Shown here one piece after another: positions 40,749 to 48,815 of a stretch of DNA of 64,000 nucleotides. The stretch comes from Cellulomonas sp. URHE0023 (GTDB taxonomy: Bacteria > Actinomycetota > Actinomycetes > Actinomycetales > Cellulomonadaceae). The notes beneath the pieces are model-generated. The model was given only the letters and a program-made list of their open reading frames with translations, was not told where the DNA came from and did no database searches. The position numbers were made by a program, and so were the translations under genes. The stretch is from positions 186,001 to 250,000 of the forward strand of contig NZ_JIAN01000007.1 in assembly GCF_000688475.1 (NCBI RefSeq). The letters run 5' to 3'. Numbering within the stretch: the stretch's first letter is position 1; every line of letters starts with the position of its first letter.

Positions 40749-42525
40749 GGGCACGCCCCCAGGTCCGACGCGAGAAGTCACGGGCGAACGGAACCAGGTC
40801 GTCGTCGGTCGAGACCACGTAGACGTCGTAGTCACCCGCCAGGTGCTGCACGGTCGGCAGCGACTGGGGCCAGAGCCGCAGGACCAGGCTCCCGCCCGCT
40901 GCACTCTCCAGCGACCGTGCGGCGGTGTCGTCGAGCTCGGACCCGTCCTTCGTCGACCGCCGGAACATCGTGTCCACTCCCTCGTCGGAGATCACCGCGA
41001 TGTGGGTCGGTCCGGGCGCGGTCGGCGCGGCCCCTTCCCAGCCGAGATGCGTGCGTGCCAGCAGGTCGACAGGGAACGCTGTGCTCCCGCCGATGTGGGC
41101 GACGACGGCACGCAGGACCTCCTCGGCGTCACCCGTGAACCCGTCCGTGCCGACGAGCTGGCCGGGGCCGCTCCACGTCGTCGCCTGGACGCGGGCGCCG
41201 GCACGCAGCGCCGACAGGGCCAGGACGGCGCCGGCGAGCGCGATCGGCGCGGCTGTCCGCTGCGGATCCGGCATGGACCCCGACGAGTCCAGGTACAGGT
41301 CGAGGTCAACGGGACGGGGAGCAGGTCGCGACGACTCGTCCTCGAGCATCTCGCGGCGCACCGTCGTGACGCCGGGGACGAGGACGGGCGACGCCGTCAC
41401 GGTGCCGGCCCAGTCGATGTCCCCGAGGTCGTCGCCGAGCTCCCACGGCGTCAGCCCGCCGAGCAGCTCGTCCGCGACGACCGGCGGCTCGCGGACCGGG
41501 AACGGCACGAGATACGGCGAGGCGTGCTCGCGGTACCAGGCCATCGCGACGGACTCCAGGCTGGTCGGGCGTCCGATCGCCACGAGGACGGCATGGAGCT
41601 CGGCCGGCGACAGCGCCCGGTCCTGACCCCCGCTGTCGGCCGAGCGGCCATCGGGGGCCTCGTCGGCGGGCGCCCGCTGCTCGATGTCTCCCACGACCCG
41701 AGGGTCGAGTGCGGGGTGCACCGCGGGCGCTCCGAGCGAGGTGTCGCTCGCCGCCCCCGGGGGCAGCGTGCCGTCGCCGCTGCGGTCACCGGCGCACCCG
41801 ACGGTGAGGACGTCACCGTCTCCGGCGGTCGGCGCGCCCGGTTGGTCTGCCTGCTCCAGAGCGGCGGCGTCGAGCAGCGAGCGCACGAGGACCGCGAACC
41901 CTGCGGCCCCCGCGACGGGATCCCTCGCGTACGCCCGGATGTGGCGCGCGCACAGCATCGCCTCACCCTCGGGTGCCGGGGCCTCACCCGTCAGGAAGCC
42001 CCGGGGCAGCGCCCACAGGATCTCGTAGGTACGCATCACCAGCAGGCCCAGGGGCGAGTCCTTCGGCGGTTCGCCGAGCGCCTTGGTGATCGCCGCCATG
42101 TCGACGCCCGCCTGCCGTTGCAGACGGTCGTTGATCAGCATGTCGCTCCAGAGGTTGGACACGAGGCCCACCAGGTTGTCGCGGCTTCCGAGGCCGACCT
42201 TGATGCGCGCCGCGATGCGGACGGAGCCCAGGGGGTCGCCGGGTGCGAGCAGGTGGTGCCCGAGCTCGTGAGCCAGCACAGCGACGGGGTGGTCCTCGAC
42301 GCCGTGCCGGAGGACCTCGGGCAGGTCGATGTGCACCTCGACCTCGTCGACCCGGAACCAGGCGAAGGAGCCCTCATGGCAGGGGCGGTCGTGCAGGACG
42401 GGAGCGTGCAGCCGTGTGGTGGGCCCCCAGGCCGCCAGTGCCAGCGGCCACGCGGCGAGCCACCGGGTGCCGAGGTCGGCCAGGACGGCTGGGTCGTCGA
42501 CCTTCGCTGCGTGTGCGCCGCTCAC
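40738..42525 (-). CDS. Zincin-like metallopeptidase motif plus vWA domain (DUF2201-like)
   Basis: A 595-residue two-part protein. The N-terminal part has a zincin motif, VAVLAHELGHHLLAPGD, near residue 77. A variable Asp/Gly-rich linker follows at about 200-290. The C-terminal part is a von Willebrand A domain with a full MIDAS motif, DLDLYLDSSGSMPDP near residue 405. This layout matches the DUF2201 description (metallopeptidase plus VWA-like domain) usually found beside MoxR ATPases. The GTG at 42525 overlaps the previous stop by 4 bp. Confidence 0.85.
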   Translation of the reverse strand: MSGAHAAKVDDPAVLADLGTRWLAAWPLALAAWGPTTRLHAPVLHDRPCHEGSFAWFRVDEVEVHIDLPEVLRHGVEDHPVAVLAHELGHHLLAPGDPLGSVRIAARIKVGLGSRDNLVGLVSNLWSDMLINDRLQRQAGVDMAAITKALGEPPKDSPLGLLVMRTYEILWALPRGFLTGEAPAPEGEAMLCARHIRAYARDPVAGAAGFAVLVRSLLDAAALEQADQPGAPTAGDGDVLTVGCAGDRSGDGTLPPGAASDTSLGAPAVHPALDPRVVGDIEQRAPADEAPDGRSADSGGQDRALSPAELHAVLVAIGRPTSLESVAMAWYREHASPYLVPFPVREPPVVADELLGGLTPWELGDDLGDIDWAGTVTASPVLVPGVTTVRREMLEDESSRPAPRPVDLDLYLDSSGSMPDPQRTAAPIALAGAVLALSALRAGARVQATTWSGPGQLVGTDGFTGDAEEVLRAVVAHIGGSTAFPVDLLARTHLGWEGAAPTAPGPTHIAVISDEGVDTMFRRSTKDGSELDDTAARSLESAAGGSLVLRLWPQSLPTVQHLAGDYDVYVVSTDDDLVPFARDFSRRTWGRAHGG

Positions 42526-43475
42526 GACGCCACCCGCACCACGTCGAGCAGGTACGAGTGGCGTCGGCTGACCGCCAGGACGCCCGTGCCGAGCGGTGCG
42601 GAACCGGTCACCCGGTCCGTCCACGGCACCGGCAAGACGTCCTGCGTACGCGCCGAAGCGATGTCGATCGGTTCGTCCAGCCGCACCACCGCCGCGCCGT
42701 GCACGTCCGCGACGACCGCCCAGCCGCACCCGTCGGCGGTCACCGCGCAGCCCGTCGGACCGCCGGGGACCACGCGCGGTCGGGCCAACCAGGGCCCACC
42801 GAACCCGCGGAAACCGCCTATGCGACGCACGACACCGGGCTCGACCGGGCGCTGCGGCCACCACCACGGGTCGGCCGCGTGCCGGCGGAGCACCCCGGCG
42901 ACGTCTGTGCCGTCCGGCAGCCGCAGCACTGCGCGGGCGGCCACATCGGGCAGCGTCGCCGCGGCAGCGAGGGCCGCCGCTCGGTAGCGGGCGGCGCCCG
43001 ACCGCCAGGTCGCCACGAGCACGACGGCACGGACCCCGTCCTCGTCGGCTCCGGTCGGCGGCACCGCCGCGAGCAGGTCGGCGAACAGCGCGGGGTCGCC
43101 GCTGCGGGCGACCGTCCGCGCGGCCGCGCACACGGCGTCGACCGTCGCGCCCGGCTGGTCGGTGAGCAACCCACCCAATCGGGGGATGACGCTCAGGAGG
43201 ACGGACCGCTCCGGGTCGTCCGCGTGCCACCGCCCCCGCACCACGACGTCGACCACGCGCTGAAGCAGCGCACGTCCCAGCTCCGGCACGAGCTCCGTGC
43301 CGGGTTCCGTCCGTACCGCGGCCGCAACCTCCACGATCGCGGCGCGCAGCACGATCGGGTCACCGTCCTGCGCTGCGGCACTGCGGAGCAACGCGTCCAC
43401 GAACGGCCGGTCGCGCGCCAGCCAGCGTCCGATCTGGGAGTCCGGGTCGACGACGCCGCTCACGTTCCGCTCCAC
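42522..43475 (-). CDS. 317-residue protein of unknown function in the MoxR-vWA cassette
   Basis: I do not recognise this protein. The first 200 residues are Ala/Val/Arg-rich and look helical, and the last 110 contain beta-like strands with repeated small residues (GGPWLARPRVVPGG, GCGWAVVADVHGAAVVRL). That C-terminal part might be a short beta-propeller-like module, as in bpX proteins of MoxR-vWA ternary systems, but no blade repeat can be confirmed by eye. It overlaps the moxR stop by 16 bp and vWA by 4 bp. Confidence 0.75.
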   Translation of the reverse strand: MERNVSGVVDPDSQIGRWLARDRPFVDALLRSAAAQDGDPIVLRAAIVEVAAAVRTEPGTELVPELGRALLQRVVDVVVRGRWHADDPERSVLLSVIPRLGGLLTDQPGATVDAVCAAARTVARSGDPALFADLLAAVPPTGADEDGVRAVVLVATWRSGAARYRAAALAAAATLPDVAARAVLRLPDGTDVAGVLRRHAADPWWWPQRPVEPGVVRRIGGFRGFGGPWLARPRVVPGGPTGCAVTADGCGWAVVADVHGAAVVRLDEPIDIASARTQDVLPVPWTDRVTGSAPLGTGVLAVSRRHSYLLDVVRVAS

Positions 43476-45058
43476 CGCAGCCAGGTCAGGTACGACGAGT
43501 ACCGCTGGTGCGCGTACTTCAGTGCGAGCGCGTCCTCGAACAGGCTGCCGTGCAGCTTGGTGGCGTCCTGCCAGCCCGCGAGCACGCCCTCGATCCGCGC
43601 GAGGCGTCGACGCACCTCGACCTCGGTCAGACCGTCCAGCCCTCGGGCCAGCTCAGCCAGGACGTCGCCGACGGGGTCGACGGTGTCGAGGCCCTCCGCG
43701 TCGTACTGGTGGCACGCCGTGTCGAACAGGTCGCGGATCCAGGACACCCGGTCGCTGCGCAGCGACTCTCGTCCGGGGTCGTCGAACGCCGCGGCCTGCA
43801 GGTCCGGCTGCAGCTTGTCGTGCAGGACGAACGGCAGCACGGCGCGCAGGTCGTCGAGCGTCACCTCCGGGTTGCCACGGAAGTAGGCCATGGCCTTGGC
43901 GTAGGCGACGAGCGACTGCAGGGCGCGCACCGACAGGCCGTTGAGCGTCTGGGCGCCGATGTCTGCCCGCTGGTCGCGCCCCGTCGCCAGGGCCGCCAAC
44001 CGGTGCGGGTCCTCGCCGGCAAGGCGTGCGGTGTCCTTGGTGCGGTACTCGAGCTGGCGGGCGGCGTGCTCGAGCAGCTCGAGCTGGGCCGCGAAGTACT
44101 CGAGCCGACGCCGGACGGGCACCGGGATCGGCACGGCGATGACCTCGCGGTGCAGCCGCTCGTGCTCGTCGTCGTCGAAGACGATCGACCGCGGGACGTT
44201 CTCCTCGGGCCTCAGGCCGCGCTCGGTGCGCTCGACGAGGTCGCCGACGAACCGCGAGTTGAAGGACAGCGCCTTCACGACGACGTCGATCCGGTCCCGG
44301 AGCGCGTCGACGACCTGGAACGTCCCGCCTCCCGCGTCGTCGTTCGCCGTGAGGTACCAGGCGGCTGCGCCCGTCTCGAAGACCTGGTCGAACACCTCGA
44401 CGTACCCGTCGGCCAGGACGGTCAGCAGGGCCGACTGCGTGCGGGTCGGGATGCGGTTGTACTCGTCGACGATCTTCACGCGACGCCCGAGCCAGGAACG
44501 CCACGCGACGTCGATGTCCTCGAGCTTCTCGGCGGCGACGAGGTCACGCGGCAACGGCGTACCGAACATGTCCTGCACCGTGAGCTGCGGATGTCCGTGC
44601 TGCATGGCCCGGCGGACGTCGCGCACCGGGTACCCGGCGAGGACGCCCATGAGGATCGCGCTCGCCGTCTTGCCACGGCCCGGGCCGCCGACGAGCAGGC
44701 ACCGGCCACGCACCGCGAACGTGAGCAGGGGCAGCAGCACGAACGACGAGTACGACTGGTCCGTCGGCAGCTCGACCTCGGCCCGCGAGTCGCCCAGCCG
44801 GAAGCGCGTCCGGGGCTTGCTGAGGTCGTGGAACTCCACGTCGTAGTGCGGACTGATGATGGCGTGGTTGACCATCCAGAAGTACGCCTGCCGGAGCTTC
44901 TCGTCGAGGGGTGCCTGCGTCGACGTCGCGGCGCCGGGCGGCCCGGCGAAGAGCTGGTCCACGTCGAGTGCGAGTGGTTGCGCGGCCGCCCCCGGCGAGT
45001 GGGCCCGCGTCGGCGCGGCGGAGACCTGGCTCAGGGGGTTCGGCAGGGCGGTGCTCAC
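43460..45058 (-). CDS. MoxR-family AAA+ ATPase
   Basis: A 532-residue ATPase, longer than simple MoxR proteins (about 330). It has a Walker A motif LLVGGPGRGKTASAILMG near residue 130, Walker B VKIVDEYNRIPTRTQ near residue 200 and sensor-1 YLTANDDAGGGTFQVVDAL near residue 245. The C-terminal 270 residues are helical and not recognised. MoxR proteins act as chaperones that load metals or remodel vWA partners. The GTG at 45058 has no ribosome-binding site and may be leaderless from the CAGACT element 8 bp upstream. Confidence 0.9.
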   Translation of the reverse strand: MSTALPNPLSQVSAAPTRAHSPGAAAQPLALDVDQLFAGPPGAATSTQAPLDEKLRQAYFWMVNHAIISPHYDVEFHDLSKPRTRFRLGDSRAEVELPTDQSYSSFVLLPLLTFAVRGRCLLVGGPGRGKTASAILMGVLAGYPVRDVRRAMQHGHPQLTVQDMFGTPLPRDLVAAEKLEDIDVAWRSWLGRRVKIVDEYNRIPTRTQSALLTVLADGYVEVFDQVFETGAAAWYLTANDDAGGGTFQVVDALRDRIDVVVKALSFNSRFVGDLVERTERGLRPEENVPRSIVFDDDEHERLHREVIAVPIPVPVRRRLEYFAAQLELLEHAARQLEYRTKDTARLAGEDPHRLAALATGRDQRADIGAQTLNGLSVRALQSLVAYAKAMAYFRGNPEVTLDDLRAVLPFVLHDKLQPDLQAAAFDDPGRESLRSDRVSWIRDLFDTACHQYDAEGLDTVDPVGDVLAELARGLDGLTEVEVRRRLARIEGVLAGWQDATKLHGSLFEDALALKYAHQRYSSYLTWLRWSGT

Positions 45059-45066
45059 GGCTAGGG

Positions 45067-45072
45067 AGTCTG
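45067..45072 (-). promoter_or_regulatory. Candidate -10 element of the moxR cassette
   Basis: CAGACT on the minus strand ends 8 nt before the GTG start of moxR, a spacing that would place the transcript 5' end at or next to the start codon. It lies in the 28-bp gap after nadR. No clear -35 is seen. Confidence 0.4.
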
Positions 45073-45086
45073 GCACGGCGCCGCCG

Positions 45087-46136
45087 TCACGCGCCGGTCC
45101 ACGACACGTGTGCGTTGCGCTCCACGGCAGGGTCAGCGAGGCGACGCGGCTCGGCGAGCAGCGGCTCGACGAGGGCGACGGCCGCGGCGAACCGTTCGGC
45201 TCGGCTCCCGCGCAGCTCGACCCACGGCGACGGCTGCTGGTCGAGGAGTCCCCGGAACCGCTCCTGCATGGCGTGCCGCAGGTGCTCACCGTCACGGGTG
45301 TCGTCGTGCTCGTACGGGATCTCGTCGCCCGTGAGCAGGTACAGGTCGGGCACCCGGGAGGCGGCGATCGCCGCGACGGTCGGCGACCAGGTCCCCACGT
45401 GGCGCTCGTGGAAGACCGCCGTCACGAGCACGTCGGTGTCGGCGACCAGCAACGGGACCGGTGTCAGCGTGGCCGCCGCGTCCTCGCGCCGTGCCTGCTC
45501 GCGAGCGACCAGCTCGAAGTCGGCGGTGTGCCACGGCGCACTGGGGCCTCCGGGCCGCAGGTGGGTCCACTCGCGGCCGAACTCGGGGATCGTCGGGAGC
45601 CCGAAGTGCGACGTCAGGTCGTTCGCGAGCGTCGTCGTCCCCGTGGACTCGGCGCCCAGGACGACGACCCGTCGCACGAACCAGCTGCGCACCGCGGCCG
45701 GCAGCGCCCACCAGTACCTCGCCGGGTCCGCCCGGACGGCGCGGGCGCTCACGGGGGTCTGGTGCCGGCCGGGGTCCACCTGGACCCACGTCGCGCCGAG
45801 GCGCCGCGCGAGCTCGCCGCCGTACTCGTCTGAGGTCAGGACGGCGTCGACCGGAGCGTCCAGGAGGTCCCGGATCACTCCGACGTGCACCTCCCAGGCG
45901 TGGTCGCTGGCGTAGTCGACCGGCTCGTCGTCCATCCCGGCGACGACGTGCGCTCCCGGCAGCTCCGCGCGCAGCCACCCCGCCCGCACCTCCGGGGTCA
46001 ACGACTCCTGCGACGACCCGAGGACCTGCACGGTCACCCGGTCGCACCGGGCGAGCGCGGACCGGACGAGCGCCAGGTGCCCGGCGTGCAGGGGGTAGAA
46101 CTTCCCGATCACGAGGCCGTGCCGGAAGCGCGTCAC
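45087..46136 (-). CDS. nadR: NadR-like nicotinamide-nucleotide adenylyltransferase/ribosylnicotinamide kinase
   Basis: A 349-residue protein. The N-terminal adenylyltransferase starts VTRFRHGLVIGKFYPLHAGHL with the GxFxPxHxGH motif. The C-terminal kinase-like domain starts RRVVVLGAESTGTTTLAND near residue 167. Here the P-loop lysine is replaced by Thr (GAESTGTT instead of GxxxxGKT). There is no N-terminal repressor helix-turn-helix as in E. coli NadR. The GTG overlaps the pnuC stop by 4 bp. Confidence 0.9.
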   Translation of the reverse strand: MTRFRHGLVIGKFYPLHAGHLALVRSALARCDRVTVQVLGSSQESLTPEVRAGWLRAELPGAHVVAGMDDEPVDYASDHAWEVHVGVIRDLLDAPVDAVLTSDEYGGELARRLGATWVQVDPGRHQTPVSARAVRADPARYWWALPAAVRSWFVRRVVVLGAESTGTTTLANDLTSHFGLPTIPEFGREWTHLRPGGPSAPWHTADFELVAREQARREDAAATLTPVPLLVADTDVLVTAVFHERHVGTWSPTVAAIAASRVPDLYLLTGDEIPYEHDDTRDGEHLRHAMQERFRGLLDQQPSPWVELRGSRAERFAAAVALVEPLLAEPRRLADPAVERNAHVSWTGA

Positions 46137-46732
46137 GCGACGACCTCCTGGAGAGGAACGACCGGCACCATCAGGCGGGCGCGCCACCGGCGCAGCCCTG
46201 AGATGCACAGCCCGATGAACAGCACGTACAGCACCGCCGTGAGGCGCAGCCCCTGGCTCAGGTAGAGACCGACGAGCAGGACGTCGGTGACGATCCAGAC
46301 CGCCCAGGTGCCCAGCCACTTGCGGTTGAGCATGAACTGCGCGACGAGGCTCAGCGCCGTGGTCAGGGAGTCCCAGAACGGCGCGGCCGACGCGCCCGCG
46401 ACCGCGCCGAGCAGCAGGGTCAGGCCACCGGTGAGGACGGCCGCGGCGGTCGCGCCGACGAGCCAGGCACGACGCGGTGTGCGCCGGACCTCGAGCACGC
46501 CGTGGTCCCGGCCGCCGTGCAGCCACGAGTACCAGCCGTGCACGGCGAGGACGAGGTACACCACCTGGAGCGCCGCGTTCGCGTACAGCCCCGCCGAGGC
46601 GAACAGGACGAGGAACAGGCACGTGTTGAGGATGCCGACCGGGAAGTTCGCCCAGTGCTCGCGGGTCGCCAGCCAGACGCACGCGGCTCCCGTGACGAAC
46701 CCCAGAATCTCGACCCAGCCCACGGCCGACAC
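46133..46732 (-). CDS. pnuC: Nicotinamide riboside transporter PnuC
   Basis: A 199-residue membrane protein with about seven helices. Family features include NFPVGILNTCLFLVLF near residue 29, the LYANAALQVVYL segment with Asn near the substrate, and WDSLTTALSLVAQFMLNRK near residue 120. PnuC facilitates uptake of nicotinamide riboside, which NadR then traps by phosphorylation. It lies one base after the phosphoribosyltransferase gene. Confidence 0.93.
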   Translation of the reverse strand: MSAVGWVEILGFVTGAACVWLATREHWANFPVGILNTCLFLVLFASAGLYANAALQVVYLVLAVHGWYSWLHGGRDHGVLEVRRTPRRAWLVGATAAAVLTGGLTLLLGAVAGASAAPFWDSLTTALSLVAQFMLNRKWLGTWAVWIVTDVLLVGLYLSQGLRLTAVLYVLFIGLCISGLRRWRARLMVPVVPLQEVVA

Positions 46733-46733
46733 C

Positions 46734-47234
46734 CTAAGGCGCTAGCGACCCGACGCGAGGGACGGGCGGCTCGGCCGACCACGGGAACACGATCCACCGG
46801 TCGGTGCGACGCCACACGTAGTCGGGCTCGACGATCGAGCGGGGCTTGGAGTACAGCACCGCGGTCCTGGCCTCCTCGCAGTGCGACGCCATGATCCTCT
46901 GGACGAGCGCGAGCGTCTCGCCGGTGTCCGCGACGTCGTCGACGACGAGCGCCTTGAGCCCTGCCATCGCGGCGGTGTCCAGGAGCGGCGGCAGGACGAC
47001 CGGGTCGGGCAGCCGCTCGTCGACACCCGTGTAGAACTCGACGTTCAGCGTCCCGACCGCCTTGGTGCCCAGCGCGTAGGCGATCGCACCTCCGGGTGGC
47101 AGACCACCGCGGGCCACGGCGATGACGATGTCGGGTTCGAAGCCGTCATCGACGACAGCCTGCGCGAGCTCGCGTGCCGCCGTGCCGAAGAGCTCCCAGC
47201 TGAGCACCTCACGTACCGTCTCCGAAGTCGCCAT
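46734..47234 (-). CDS. Phosphoribosyltransferase family protein
   Basis: A 166-residue type I phosphoribosyltransferase. The PRPP-binding motif is ALVVDDVADTGETLALV near residue 95, and a flexible hood is present near TGVDERLPDP. Members of COG2236 include xanthine/guanine enzymes. Substrate specificity is unknown; the position before pnuC and nadR hints at nucleotide or NAD salvage (inference). The ATG at 47234 is preferred over an extension into the divergent gene. Confidence 0.85.
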   Translation of the reverse strand: MATSETVREVLSWELFGTAARELAQAVVDDGFEPDIVIAVARGGLPPGGAIAYALGTKAVGTLNVEFYTGVDERLPDPVVLPPLLDTAAMAGLKALVVDDVADTGETLALVQRIMASHCEEARTAVLYSKPRSIVEPDYVWRRTDRWIVFPWSAEPPVPRVGSLAP

Positions 47235-47275
47235 GCGGGCAGCGTAGGTGCCCGACGTTGCCGCAGGGTTGCGTG

Positions 47276-47281
47276 CAGACT
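47276..47281 (+). promoter_or_regulatory. Candidate -10 element of the HAD gene
   Basis: CAGACT ends 7 nt before the GTG at 47289, which would make the transcript leaderless. It lies in the 54-bp divergent gap to the phosphoribosyltransferase gene. The -35 is weak. Confidence 0.4.
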
Positions 47282-47288
47282 CGTGCCC

Positions 47289-47945
47289 GTGACCACACCC
47301 CTGTGCCTCCTCGACCTCGACGGCACCTTGATGGACTCCGCTCCGGGGATCACCGCCTCGGCGGCACAGGCCTACCGTGCCCTGGGTCTGGAGACTCCGA
47401 GCGACGCCGTGCTGCGCTCGTTCGTCGGGCCGCCCATCACGGGGAGCTTCGTGGCGCACGGCGTGCCCGAGGCACGGGCCACCGAGGCCGTGCGCGCCTA
47501 CCGCGAGGAGTTCGTCACGCGCATGATCGCGGACAACGCGGTGTTCGACGGCATCTTCGACGTCCTGCACGACCTGCGGGGCGCCGGCGTCCTGCTCGCC
47601 GTCGCGACCTCGAAGCCCGTCGTCTACGCGCGCCCGATCTGCGACGCGTTCGACCTCACCGATCGGGTGGACGCGATCTTCGGCGCACCGCTCGACGAGA
47701 CGCCGTCGAGCAAGGCCGATGTCGTCGCTGCCGCGCTCGCCGAGTTCCCGGACGCCGGTCCGGTGCTGATGGTCGGGGACCGCGAGCACGACGTGCTCGG
47801 TGCGCGCGCCTGCGGGGTCGAGACCGTCGGGGTGACGTGGGGCTACGCGGCGCAGGGTGAGCTCGAGGCGGCCGGGGCGGTCGAGCTCGTGGACGACGTC
47901 CGTGACCTGGCGGCCGTCGTCATGCGACGCCTCGGTACCCGCTGA
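47289..47945 (+). CDS. HAD-superfamily phosphatase (phosphoglycolate phosphatase-like)
   Basis: A 218-residue HAD hydrolase with all four motifs: LLDLDGTLMDSAPG (nucleophile Asp) near residue 8, VATSKP near residue 105, the Lys in SSKADVVAAAL and MVGDREHDVLGARACG near residue 160. The cap is C1-type. The substrate is unknown. GTG at 47289 (VTTPLCLLDLDG) is used; another GTG 6 bp upstream is possible. It is divergent from the phosphoribosyltransferase-pnuC-nadR operon. Confidence 0.9.
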   Translation: MTTPLCLLDLDGTLMDSAPGITASAAQAYRALGLETPSDAVLRSFVGPPITGSFVAHGVPEARATEAVRAYREEFVTRMIADNAVFDGIFDVLHDLRGAGVLLAVATSKPVVYARPICDAFDLTDRVDAIFGAPLDETPSSKADVVAAALAEFPDAGPVLMVGDREHDVLGARACGVETVGVTWGYAAQGELEAAGAVELVDDVRDLAAVVMRRLGTR

Positions 47946-47973
47946 CTACCCGTACGCATCTCCCCCGGCGCGC

Positions 47974-48004
47974 TTGACGTTGACGCGGCGTCAACTCGTA
48001 CCGT
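47974..48004 (+). promoter_or_regulatory. MerR-type promoter of the tipA-like gene
   Basis: TTGACG (47974-47979) and TACCGT (47999-48004) are separated by 19 bp, the overlong spacer recognised by MerR regulators. The spacer is filled by the palindrome TTGACG-CGG-CGTCAA (47980-47994). The predicted start falls at about 48011-48012, on the ATG, so the mRNA should be leaderless. Confidence 0.7.
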
Positions 48005-48011
48005 GGACGGC

Positions 48012-48767
48012 ATGGAAGCAGCAATCCAGGAGATCGCCCGCCTCACGGGCACCACGAGCCGCACGCTTCGGCACTACGACGCCATCGGCCTGCTCACCCC
48101 GAGCCGCACCGCACCCGGTGGGACTCGCTGGTACGACGACGACTCGCTCGTCCGCCTGCAGCGGATCCTGCTACTGCGCGACCTCGGGCTGGGCCTGCCC
48201 GACATCGCCCGGGTGCTCGACAGCGAGCACGACGAGACGGCGGCACTGCGCCGCCACCTGGACTGGCTGCGCACCGAGCAGCACCGCCTCGACCGCAGGA
48301 TCGCCGCGGTGGAGGCGACGCTGACCGCACGAGAGAAAGGACGTCCGATCATGGCGGACGAGATGTTCGACGGGTTCGACCACACGCAGCACAAGGACGA
48401 GGTCACGCAGCGCTGGGGCGCCGAGGCGTACGCCACGGGCGACACCTGGTGGCGCGGGATGTCGCAGGAGGAGCGCACCGCCTGGAAGGCGGCGACGGCC
48501 GCGCTCGCATCCGAGTGGGCGGCTGCCGCGTCGGCCGGCCACGACCCGGCGGGCGAGCTCGCGCAGGACCTCGCCCGCCGCCACGTCGCATGGCTCGGCA
48601 GCATCCCCGGTACGCCGGGGTACGGCGGGCCTCCGGTTCGGGACTACGTGCTCGGGCTCGGTGACATGTACGTGGCGGACGAGCGGTTCTCCGAGAACTA
48701 CGGGGGTGTCGACGGTGCGACGTTCGTGCGGGACGCCCTGCACGAGTACGCCGCCCGGCACCTCTGA
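48012..48767 (+). CDS. TipAL-like MerR-family regulator with TipAS antibiotic-recognition domain
   Basis: A 251-residue protein. The MerR domain covers residues 1-75 (IQEIARLTGTTSRTLRHYDA, then SLVRLQRILLLRDLGLGL), a coiled coil follows (LDWLRTEQHRLDRRI), and the C-terminal 138 residues are a TipAS domain (WWRGMSQEERTAWKAATAAL, DRR-like HVAWLGSIPGTPGYGG, MYVADERFSENYGG). No cysteine is present, so covalent thiopeptide capture as in S. lividans TipA is not possible. It probably activates its own promoter upon drug binding. ATG 48012 is chosen from the leaderless promoter geometry; GTG 48003 is the alternative. Confidence 0.9.
   Translation: MEAAIQEIARLTGTTSRTLRHYDAIGLLTPSRTAPGGTRWYDDDSLVRLQRILLLRDLGLGLPDIARVLDSEHDETAALRRHLDWLRTEQHRLDRRIAAVEATLTAREKGRPIMADEMFDGFDHTQHKDEVTQRWGAEAYATGDTWWRGMSQEERTAWKAATAALASEWAAAASAGHDPAGELAQDLARRHVAWLGSIPGTPGYGGPPVRDYVLGLGDMYVADERFSENYGGVDGATFVRDALHEYAARHL
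48334..48353 (+). promoter_or_regulatory. Internal ribosome-binding site for a TipAS-like short product
   Basis: GAAAGGA lies 9 nt before an in-frame ATG at 48351 within the tipA-like gene. Translation from there gives 138 residues (MADEMFDGFDHTQHKDE...), almost exactly the TipAS drug-binding domain. In S. lividans the tipA gene also makes TipAL and the more abundant TipAS from the same frame. Confidence 0.65.
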
Positions 48768-48774
48768 GCGGTCG

Positions 48775-48814
48775 ACCGCCGCCGCCCGCATCTCGTCAGC
48801 GCGGGCGGCGGTGG
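48775..48814. terminator. Bidirectional terminator between tipA-like gene and ABC exporter
   Basis: A perfect 11-bp stem (CCGCCGCCCGC, 48779-48789, pairing with 48801-48811), extendable to 14 bp with one mismatch, lies in the 48-bp convergent gap. Loop of 11 nt. Confidence 0.75.
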
Positions 48815-48815
48815 C

